Source: Poa pratensis | Lineage: Eukaryota; Streptophyta; Magnoliopsida; Poales; Poaceae | Assembly (NCBI GenBank): GCA_947311845.1 | Contig: CAMZMU010000111.1 | Coordinates: forward strand, 13,336,006 to 13,400,005 | Direction: 5' to 3' | Length of the DNA stretch: 64,000 nt | Part shown: positions 55,965 through 64,000 of the stretch, in pieces | How the letters are laid out: each line of letters begins with the position of its first letter | How positions within the stretch are numbered: the first letter of the stretch is position 1 | Made by a program: the position numbers and the translations under genes | The notes under the pieces: generated by a model | What the model saw: the letters and a program-made list of their open reading frames with translations, nothing else | What the model was told of the DNA's origin: nothing | The model's database searches: none

Positions 55965-56260
55965 CAAAAGAGTGCCCCGAAAAGTTAAGTAAATGACTCA
56001 AAAAGTTATTAGGGCATTTTTTCAAATGCCCAATATACTAGTGATTGGAAAGGTTATTAGGGCAGTTGTTTTAAATGCCCCTAAAACTTATCATTTAGAG
56101 GCAGTTGTAGAAATGCCCTAATAGGTTATTGGGGCAGTTTGGGAAAATGCCCTAATAGGTTATTGGGGCAGTTTGGCAAACTGCCCAAAAAACCTTTTAG
56201 GGCACTTTGCCTAAATGCCCCCAAAACCTTTTAGGGCACTTTGCCTTGCTGCCCCAAAAT
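55965..56260. repeat. Left subterminal repeats of the CACTA element
   Basis: At least eight copies of TTAGGGCA(T/C)TTT, TTGGGGCAGTTT or their complements in alternation. They are the presumed binding sites for transposase supplied by another element. Confidence 0.8.
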
Positions 56261-57049
56261 CTATTGCAGGCATTGCTAAACATTTACAACAGAATAGACA
56301 TTCATAAGATCTACGATCATATAAACCTACAGATATAGTATCTGAAGTTCATCCAAATTAACATACAACCAACATCACATTCAGTTGTAACAAGAGGTTC
56401 ATTCATCAACACACTGGCAATCATATAAACTCAATCTGAAGTTCATCCAAATGTTATGTACTGTCCACATCAAAATATACTGGACATTCAGTTGTAGCAT
56501 CAATACATGACGGTTCATTCATCAATACACTGGCAAAATTAGAACATGCAGCATAAAATCCTGGACACTAGCTTCATCAACACCTGGAGGTTCATCTGGA
56601 CATTACTATAACATCAAAAAATAATAAATCCAACGCCCATTACAATAGATTCTAACTTTACATGGCAAGTACAGACATAACTTCTAACCGTGTTTCAAAT
56701 ACTATAACTTTGAATGCTTGATATCTGCGACCATCAGACAAAGAAATATCCATACAATCTCACAAATCAATTCAGAATAGCAAAAAGGATGTCAAATATA
56801 ACAACAACCAGAGCAGAATCAAAGATAAATGCTGCCTACCTCCTAAGTAACTCCACGGTCAATTGTAAAAGTAAACAACACTGTAGAAGCACCAGACAGG
56901 CTATCAACATGAACTGTCTGCACAAATCAACTTGCATTAGATTACTGGGAATAGAGCACCTCAGGAATTTAATTTTGTCTGAAAAATCTTTCACATCCCA
57001 GCCTGTGTTTTATCATGTGAGGGGTTTTGAGTTTGTTCATAGGCTATGA

Positions 57050-58421
57050 TTGTAACCCGGTTATGAATTTCTGATCTCTTTTTGTGGTTTCATACTCTAC
57101 TGAGAGAAACACTACCTTTGGTGATTCTTACATTTGAACCTTTTTTGCTTTAATATCAACAATACCAGAATCAAGCTGTCCTTCACTTCGTGCATTCTGA
57201 ATGACCAGTATACTTGTGAAAAGATCAAATAACCTATTTAATTAAGTATGTTAGTAAGGTTACTAAGGTATCAGCGAAAAAGGTGTAAATATAACGAAAA
57301 GAACTTGTGTTGAAGAAACACTTGCCTATTCTGGATGTCCGGAGCTAATCTAGAATACGATTAAGGAAACGGGCAAAATCATGCATATCAGAATCAACAA
57401 TTCTGCCTGTAAGCTTTCCTCCATTTTTCCCAATGACTGCACCGACAATTTAAACAATGAGCACTGAGTAATATATTTGAAAACACATATCACAGGTTAC
57501 AATGTGTAAATACAAGCAAAGTAAAACTTGCAAATGTCATTTTGATTCCTAAAATGTAGACAGGAATATATGGAAATTTTCAAATTAAGTAAATGTGGAA
57601 AATACAAGCATGGAAATTTTCATATTAAGTAAATGATATCAGTACCTATATACAGGTGCAGAAGTTTGATTAGAACGATGCCTTCTCCCAAACTGCTGAG
57701 TAGCACGGTCTGCACTCCAAGGAAGTTCAAGTGTTATGTGCACTCTTCTTCTCTGTGATTGTTAGATAAGCAGGGTAAGGAAGGTTCCAATAGATAAACG
57801 GGCATGCACGCTTGTATGGATAGGCAGTGCAGGAAAACAAACCTTATTTTTTACCCTTCGATCAGCATGTAAAGAAACACCTGCTGATCCTGCTTCGGAT
57901 ATTATTGAGATGTACTTCTCTCCATCCATGAATAGCTGCATAATGAAAGGAGCAGCCCTATCTAAATTCTTAAGTGTACCTTGCGGTTAATAGACCTTCC
58001 TCATAAGTTGAAACGGAAATTTGGAATAGGGAAATCCACTACTCATATTCAGAAAAGTCCATTACCTGATCAATTATATCATCTAGAGGATTATTAGGCA
58101 AATCTAAAGCTCGGATGATGTCTAAAATCATTGACTTTCTCTCCACTGCAGTGTCATACCTGCAAGTGATTTACCAGGTGATAAGTCCTTAAACTGGAAG
58201 GTATTAGCACACAGAGTTAGCGAATGGTTACTGATCCACATAATACGTACATCTTTAATAGTCCAGTCATGTAAGCATCTCTCTTTAAAATAGACTTCTA
58301 AGTTCTCCTTGCATGTGTAACATGACCAATCATCAGTCAAATTTCCAGTCCAAGGTGGAATGGGACAACCAGGGTGAACTCGTGTCGCACAACTAAAACA
58401 CTGAAGCAACAGGCTCTTCTC
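57050..58421 (-). pseudogene. FGT1: Captured fragment of a strawberry-notch/FORGETTER1-type helicase gene
   Basis: Minus-strand exons with GT-AG introns, in the order of the parent protein: 58251-58421 PHD-type finger ([22 protein letters not shown]); 58066-58159 [27 protein letters not shown]; 57843-57935 [22 protein letters not shown]; 57646-57752 [28 protein letters not shown] from the helicase C-terminal core; about 57355-57441 LTGRIVDSDMHDFARFLNR; about 57140-57240 LFDLFTSILVIQNARSEG. Several parent exons are skipped between them, and the N-terminal helicase half is absent. In Arabidopsis FORGETTER1 is a nuclear chromatin co-regulator of heat-stress memory. This piece cannot encode a working protein. 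Retained introns show it was captured as genomic DNA. Confidence 0.85.
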
Positions 58422-58580
58422 CTGAAATGGTAACACAAGTAATAAAAGGTGTTTGAAAACATATTCAAACACCAACTGCACCAAGCACCAAGCACCAACT
58501 ATAACAAGAAGGTCCTTGCACACGTATGGGGCCAATGAGCAAATAATACCAAGGGAGGGATTATGGAATGTTCCAGTTAC

Positions 58581-58660
58581 CTCAATCAAAGGCATTAAAG
58601 TAGGAAGAATGTCGTCCCCAAAAACATTTGAAAGGACATCCAACCCAACAGCAGCGCTAC
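58581..58660 (-). pseudogene. TRN1: Captured exon of a transportin (importin-beta type) gene
   Basis: One minus-strand exon reading [16 protein letters not shown] then [10 protein letters not shown], followed by a donor GTAACTGG. This matches a HEAT-repeat segment of plant transportin-1, the nuclear import receptor for PY-NLS cargo, with one extra residue (Val) in the SAAGLD phrase. It lies 160 bp before the helicase fragment in the same orientation, separated by intron-like sequence, so a chimeric transcript is conceivable. It is a single exon and not functional as a receptor. Confidence 0.75.
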
Positions 58661-60117
58661 ATTGAGTGTGGCTACATTACAAATATCAAACCCAAGCAAA
58701 GCTACAGGAGCATCACTTATTTTCGGGTGCTACACAAAACTACATGATAATTGTGTGTGGCTACATTACAAATATAGCAATGAATAATACAAAACTTAAG
58801 AAAAATAAGAAGGGGCAGACTATTATGCTTCCTGCAGTAAAACAATGCTGAAAAGTAACAGGACAGTGTCTCTCCTCATGTACTTTACTAAGAAATCACG
58901 GTACTATTTGCAATACACACTGACCAAGCCAACTTTAAAATTATTAGCATGCTTGATGATGATAAATGGAACTCCAGTAAGTACATAGGTCATGATGGGC
59001 TCTCAAGTGTGGGAATAAAACTCACCAAGCTCTGATATTCCTCTGTATCCACAATTTCACAGGCGAACTGCCTACAAGAGGAGGTACTTATTAGTATCAA
59101 GAGTTCCTCACGAATATTAAAACAAGAGCATACAGCACAACATGTCTCAACAAAATGCGTCGTGGTAGAGGAGCTGAAGGTCGAGTCGACGAAGCCGGAG
59201 CCGAACAGCGCCAAGGTCAAGTGGAGGCCGAGGCGGCGTGCTCGAGCAGAGGATGGTGCTGGAGATCGAGCAGGGGCTCGAGAGGGAGTCGTGGTTGACG
59301 GGAGCAGTACAGCGAGACGGCGTGCTCGAGCAGGGGCTCGAGGAGGCGCCGGTTGTCTATAAGGATGACGATGGTAGCGGAAGGAGGCCGCAACACAATG
59401 CTGCCCCTCAACCGTCTAACCCTAGCATACCAGCTGCTACTACTGTCCCCACAACATCTACTACGAACCCAGTAGATGGTGACGGAGCCGGGGCCAATGA
59501 AGAAGTTGCTTCCAGTACTACTGCTATTCAACTTAGTACTATTAATCTGCAGCTTAGCAACTTATTAATCTTCAACTTACTACACACAAAAATCTGCAAC
59601 TTAAAATCCCAGGAAAAAAATGTACCTTGAACATACTACAATTTGTTCATGCTCTACTACTTTTAGTATCAAATTCAGTACTACTGCTATAACTAAGCAC
59701 AAAACAAAAATCTGCAACCTTAGTTCCTGCTTCGCTACTAAATTTCATGTCTCTGCTACTTCAGTAGTACTACTACTTCATGTCTCTACTACTTCAGTAC
59801 TACTGCTCTTCAACTTGGCACAAATAAAATTCATGTCTCTGCAGCAAAAAATAATCTGCGGCTTATTCATGTCTCTACTACTTCAGTACTACTGCACATC
59901 AACTTAGCACAACTAATCAGCAACTGGGCGATCAACAAAAAGCAAAACAAATCGGACCTCCTACTGTGCAATTTGTGGGCTGTGTTTGCCTGCAGCAGTG
60001 CTCCCTACTCTGCAACTTGCTACTGGAAGGAGCGCGTACGTACCTCCCGTCGTCGACAACGGCGCTGGATTCACCTCCTCGCTATCCCCCGACACCTCGC
60101 GGATGTCGTCGCCAGAC
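58661..60117. other. CACTA interior without an identified gene
   Basis: 59040-59230 on the minus strand reads a short exon-like QFACEIVDTEEYQSL after a CTCTTGTAG acceptor; donor gene unknown. 59217-59630 is GC-rich with the repeat GAGCAGGGGCTCGAG. 59640-59900 has repeated CTACTACTTCAGTACTACT words. Confidence 0.4.
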
Positions 60118-60285
60118 GAGCGGATTCAACCTCCGCGGCCCAGCTCGCTGCTCCTCGTGCGGGATTCGACACCCACGCGCGGGATTCAACCTCCGCACCC
60201 CAGCTCGCCGCCCTCGTGCGCGGATTCAACACCCACACGCCGATTCAACCTCCACGCCCCAGCTCGCCGCCCTCCACCGCGAAGC
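60118..60285. repeat. Tandem repeat in the CACTA interior
   Basis: Three copies of a unit of about 60 bp containing GGATTCAACCTCC and CCCAGCTCGC, in a GC-rich tract that on the minus strand resembles a gene 5' leader. The unit length is close to a multiple of three. Confidence 0.7.
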
Positions 60286-60759
60286 TCCAGCCTCGCTCGC
60301 CGCCCCAGGTGGAGCTCCTCCGCTTCAAACGCGGGGGCCGATCTCCCCGTTGCCCGAGCTCGAGAAACAACTCTGCACTCCTCGAGGTCGCCTCCGAGCT
60401 CGCCACACTGCTCGTCGGCGACGGATTTGGGGAATCGCCGTTTCGCCGGAGCTAACCCTAGAATAGAAGAGGAGGGGAACGAAATGTGGCTCGGGGGGAA
60501 CGACCCATCTCTCGGTTCAAACAGTAGCCGTTTTGCCACGTGCGAGCGGGACCCACGCGCGTCGGGTGCCGTTTTCGCCAGGAGGTCGCGATCGAGATCC
60601 GACGGATGACGAGCGATTGCTCGCGACGACGACGTAGCAGCCGTGCATTCTTTAGCAGTTGGGATTAATTAATCGCAATTCAGGTTCAATTTTTTTTGCG
60701 AAATGAAAAAGGTTCAGTTTGGAAATATACAGTCATACATTTCATAATGAGCTTACATA

Positions 60760-61010
60760 ATTAGAGGCACTTGATAAAATGCCCCAAAAGACCCTAACTA
60801 TTGGGGCACTTGATAAAATGCCCCAAAAGACCTAGCTATTGGGGCACTTTCTCAAAGTGCCCCTAAAAGCCCACACCTATTGGGGCATTTTCGAAAAATG
60901 CCCTTATTAGCTAACTTTTTGGGGCATTTAATCAAATGCCCTCTTTAAACTACAATTTGGGGCATTTTAGAAAAATGCCACTAACAAAGTGCCCCGAAAT
61001 CCCTGCCATC
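60760..61010. repeat. Right subterminal repeats of the CACTA element
   Basis: Seven or more copies of TATTGGGGCA(C/T)TT and AAATGCCCC-type words in alternate orientation, mirroring the left array. Confidence 0.8.
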
Positions 61011-61283
61011 CACTAGTGACGTCGCGGAGCACCTCCAGAAGGTGAAGACCAAGTACGCCGTTATCCTCCTCTCTCGCTGAAGGCAAGGCGCGCGGAGAAG
61101 TAAGCCCCGAGGTTGAATTTGCCATCGGACCATTTGTAACTGTGTTTTAAGTGTCGCATTCGTTTCGAAATAAGGTTGGGTTCACAATCAGTGAAAGCAT
61201 GCGCAGCCGTGAAGACGAAAACAAACCATACTCATACGGCTGTAACGAACCTCCTTTGTTTTTATTTTCGCTGGTTTAGTTTT

Positions 61284-61937
61284 TTTTTTTGCGATGGAGG
61301 AAGCTGCACTAATTCCCCACTCTTACAGAGAGACCCAGCAAGAAAGCAAAAATACAAGAAATACCACTGGATCCCGGCGTCGGTGACGAAGCTGATGCCG
61401 TCGATGGCGCGCCGCTGCGAAGCTCCCCAACCTTGGATCGCCTGGAGCCACCACACGCAGACTGGAAGTCGTCGATCGCCGGCTCCGAAGAGCCTACACC
61501 AGAGCTCGCCGCCGTTGCCGCGAAGAACCAACACAGCAACCTCCAGATCTTCAACATCCAGGTCCGCCGCTGACCCGAACCTGGCCGTGGTGATACGAAC
61601 TCGACGGATCCGCGAATCCTCGAGCTCGGAGAAGTCGGCCGCGAGGCAGAGGAGCTCCGGAGAGCACCGCCGCCAGAGGGGATCACCGCCGACACCAAAA
61701 ACCGAACCTGCAGCTCCATCTCCTCCCGAGCGCCGCCGGCCGGTGAACTACCAGGACCTACACTATGTACACGCCGTGGGACGGGCTTCCCCCACCCTCC
61801 CGCCACCGGAGCGGCCGACGGAGGAGGGAGAACCCACGTCCCACCGGCGAGCGAGGTGGTTCGGCAGTCGACTCTCAAAAATCGCCCCTCGGGCACTGAA
61901 GCGGAGCGAGGGGATGAGGGCGACTCTCTATAGCTGT
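61284..61937 (-). mobile_element. Non-LTR retroposon, minus strand
   Basis: 654 bp, T run at 61279-61290 (A tail on the minus strand after CGC), with a perfect 14-bp duplication GCTGGTTTAGTTTT (61270-61283, 61938-61951). Related to 20543-21335. The interior is GC-rich with no recognised domain. Confidence 0.85.
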
Positions 61938-62096
61938 GCTGGTTTAGTTTTCTGAGTTGATGATTCATTCGTACAAGCATATAATGTATTTTCAATGGGA
62001 GCACATATGGTGGTGCCGAGTTGGTTTTTGGGACTACCGTGGTGCCTACTGCCTGGCGTTTCCATTTTGTTCACACCACACAAACACAAGTTTCAG

Positions 62097-63376
62097 GTCC
62101 GCGGCGGTGGCGGCACCCCTCCCCTGCCAAAAACGGTGGTTGGAGGGGCGGTTCTCGTTGTCTCCAGCTGGAGGTGACCGGCCCTTGGAGGTGGCGGTGG
62201 TCGGGGCGGAGGATTCGAGCCGACGGTGCACAGGCTGTGGGCGGCGGCGTGGGGAAGCGGTGGCGTCGTCGCCAGAGATGGGGTGCGCCCGATGGGCTTG
62301 CCGGGGCCGATCTGGGCCCGCCAGGCCTGGGCTAGGGCGAGCGCTAGGCGCAGCGACGAGCGTGCACGGCGTCGAGCGGAGGCGGAAGGACGCGCGGAGG
62401 CAGGAGGCCGATGAGGCGCGGGGCAGTACGGGCCGATGATGCTCTGCGTGGGATCGGTCGAGGACGCGGGAGGCGCGCAGGGCCGGGGCGGTGCGTGGCC
62501 ATGGGCTCGCTGGCGTGCGGGTGGTCGATAAGGTGGTGGTGATGCTTGGCTGATCCGGGTGAAAACTCTTCTCCGTTCGGGACGGAGCCGGTGATGGTGA
62601 CTCATTGCGCGTTGTCCCCTTCTTGAAGGCATCACCGAGGTGAAGCGTGCACCACCTCTTCTATCTCCGGGGAAACCCTTGATCCATGGATCGGATGGTG
62701 TCGGCGCCTCGACGGCGTCTCCCGCTTGGGGGCATCATTCTTGGAGGTGCGCATCGGTCGAGGGACCAGTGGTTGGATGTGGGGTGCGTTCGTGGTGTTG
62801 CGAGTACGTAGTGTGGCAACGATGACAGTGGTGAGAGGAGCCGAGTCGCGGCATGTCCTTCGTCACCGACAGTTCGTGCTGCGTCCCACCGTGAAGCTGT
62901 GAAGTCGGAGTTGTGTGTCTAGGGCGACAGGCTGGCAACGATGACACTTTTTCTACGGTGGTCTCGTGGATTCTGTCGATGCAAGGTGTGGATCTTTCTC
63001 CGATGAAGCTCTTCGTCGAAGTCGGAGCTGCCTCTTCCTCGATGCTTTGGGTCGACTGCTTGGCATAGGCCGACATGGTTTTCGGCGTCGGCTACGGCGA
63101 GGGCTTCGTGTTTGATCGTCGAAGGTGAAATCGGAATCACTTGCTCGGGAGGAGTGACGACGATGACGCTCGGTGATGACCTCGATGATGTTTTCACCTC
63201 GACGGCGTGTGTGTTTAATGTGGGTAGCAGGTCGGCCGGGTCTGCCTAATGTGGTGTTTTCATAACTACATTGGTGCACTTGCAACGGTTTTCGGCCGGT
63301 TCCCCGCTAATGAACCGGTCAATTCCCTCCTTTTTTAATAAAATGAGGCAATATTGCCTGTTTTGATCAAAAGAAA
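62097..63376 (+). mobile_element. Non-LTR retroposon, plus strand
   Basis: 1280 bp with a duplication AAGTTTCAG at 62088-62096 and 63377-63385. The 3' end reads TTTTTTAATAAAATGAGGCA, then GATCAAAAGAAAA, a LINE-type terminus. The interior is GC-rich and gives long open frames on both strands, none with a known domain. Confidence 0.75.
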
Positions 63377-63385
63377 AAGTTTCAG

Positions 63386-63878
63386 CTTAGCAGCAAATAA
63401 TTTTGATTTTTCCCAACTTTCCACAAAAATAAGCTATCGAAACCACGTCAAGGATTAATCTGACGGTGGGTTTTTCCAGAAGAGAGAATAGCCAAAATAC
63501 CACTAATGAGAACTGGAAGAGCCAAAATAACACTAGTAAAAACCGAGTTGCCAACTCCACTTTAGTTTTTGCATGCCAAAATATCACTACTGTCAAATTT
63601 CAAACAGATTCTGTTAGTCAATAAAAGCAAAACTGTCAGATTTGTATGACATACAAAAATGCCCTCCTTGACCTTGACTTCATCTAAAGGAAAAAAGAGA
63701 AAAAGATTATCTCTTCCCGCATCTTCACTTTTCCCTGGTCATGGAGCCGCGTCGCATGCCCCGCCTGCCCCGTTGTCGCCCCATTCTGGCCCTGTCCCGC
63801 TTGGTCCTCTCCATGATTGTGATAAACTGACAATTTACATGCGGTGATAGGAAGTAGGAAAGAACAATCATCTTACTG
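63386..63878. other. Spacer without a recognised gene
   Basis: AT-rich; CAAAATA(C/T)CACTA recurs at 63495, 63525 and 63580. No gene or terminal repeats recognised. Confidence 0.35.
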
Positions 63879-64000
63879 TTTTTTTTTTGCGAAACACAGT
63901 ACAACGCAGACGCTCACATACACGTGCACACACTCACCCCTATGAACACACGCACGCACACCCTACCCCTATGAGCACCTCCGAAAGACTGAGCCGGCGG
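63879..64000 (-). mobile_element. tRNA-derived SINE, copy 3, cut by window end
   Basis: The 3' half of the SINE family seen at 9529 and 29659: T run, then GCGAAACACAGTACAACGCA and the following shared sequence. The promoter half lies beyond the window. Confidence 0.9.

Larger units (their letters stand above)
55937..61018 (-). mobile_element. 5.1-kb CACTA transposon carrying pieces of host genes
   Basis: Begins CACTACGTCACGG at 55937 and ends with the complement of CACTAGTGGATGG at 61018, flanked by ACG (55934-55936, 61019-61021), the 3-bp target duplication of CACTA elements. Both subterminal regions (55965-56260, 60760-61010) hold many inverted copies of GGGGCATTTT and GGGGCACTTT. There is no TnpA or TnpD transposase. 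Instead the minus strand carries spliced-gene fragments of a strawberry-notch/FORGETTER1 helicase and of a transportin, with introns. It sits in the last exon of the methyltransferase. Strand given is that of the captured fragments. Confidence 0.93.
54678..61080 (+). pseudogene. SABATH carboxyl methyltransferase, last exon split by a CACTA element
   Basis: SAM-dependent enzymes of this family methylate carboxyl groups of small acids (salicylate, benzoate, jasmonate, indole-acetate, anthranilate); the substrate cannot be read from the sequence. Exons: 54678-54746, 54870-55554, 55642-55936 continuing at 61022-61080. Family features: GDGETGYAANSK near the start, SAM-binding VVADLGCSSGPNTL, FFLNDLHGNDFN, YYIAGLPG, FHSSYCLMMRSKVP, MVLTFLGRK, FNLPLYAPSVDEV, FETNWDP, HFGEGILDDLF. 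The codons either side of the CACTA element join exactly once the ACG duplication is removed, giving YARNVAEHLQKVK and a normal end. Further lesions: an 11-bp insertion at about 55200-55210 and a one-base loss near 55231. The gene is almost certainly inactive in this genome. Confidence 0.9.

Overview
The window is nuclear DNA of a grass in the wheat tribe (Triticeae) or a close relative. Genes are split by many introns and lie in a sea of nested transposable elements. The elements are grass types: Athila-lineage Ty3/gypsy LTR elements primed by tRNA-Asp, CACTA transposons, PIF/Harbinger elements, Stowaway MITEs (TA target sites, CTCCCTCCGT ends), tRNA-derived SINEs and LINEs. Nothing prokaryotic, organellar or CRISPR-like was seen.

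Layout. 1-7160: a minus-strand Athila element with gag and protease but no reverse transcriptase, next to a LINE remnant (7161-8349). 10.2-14.1 kb: organelle-type threonyl-tRNA synthetase, eight exons, two Stowaway MITEs in intron 3. 14358-16529: a complete PIF/Harbinger element. 17858-19647: an intact Rho GDP-dissociation inhibitor gene, five exons. 20414-23440: a 5'-truncated LINE split by a retroposon and by a Mutator-like element. 24963-26211: an F-box/DUF295-type gene with lesions. 27.1-29.4 kb: a second, more decayed Harbinger, with a hAT-type MITE in it and a SINE just beyond. 31602-35649: an actin-bundling fimbrin, 14 coding exons. 37.6-43.2 kb: a retroposon and a MITE cluster, one MITE split by a CACTA element. 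44178-49570: a second Athila copy, internally rearranged. 49.6-53.1 kb: retroposon-like and transposon-like DNA without a recognised gene. 54678-61080: a SABATH carboxyl methyltransferase whose last exon is split by a 5.1-kb CACTA element carrying intron-containing pieces of two host genes, a strawberry-notch/FORGETTER1-type helicase and a transportin. 61.3-64 kb: two retroposons and a third SINE copy, cut by the window end.

The host genes do unrelated jobs (organelle translation, ROP GTPase control, F-box ubiquitin ligase, actin bundling, small-molecule methylation). All read on the plus strand and each is its own transcription unit.

A pattern cuts across the window. Nearly every frame break in host genes and in transposon ORFs is the loss of exactly one base, usually in a homopolymer. 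I list about fifteen such cases and no clear single-base gain. This looks more like systematic base under-calling than independent gene death, so the threonyl-tRNA synthetase and fimbrin genes are best treated as probably intact in the plant. The methyltransferase (5-kb insertion plus an 11-bp footprint-like insertion) and the F-box gene (in-frame stop) have lesions this cannot explain.
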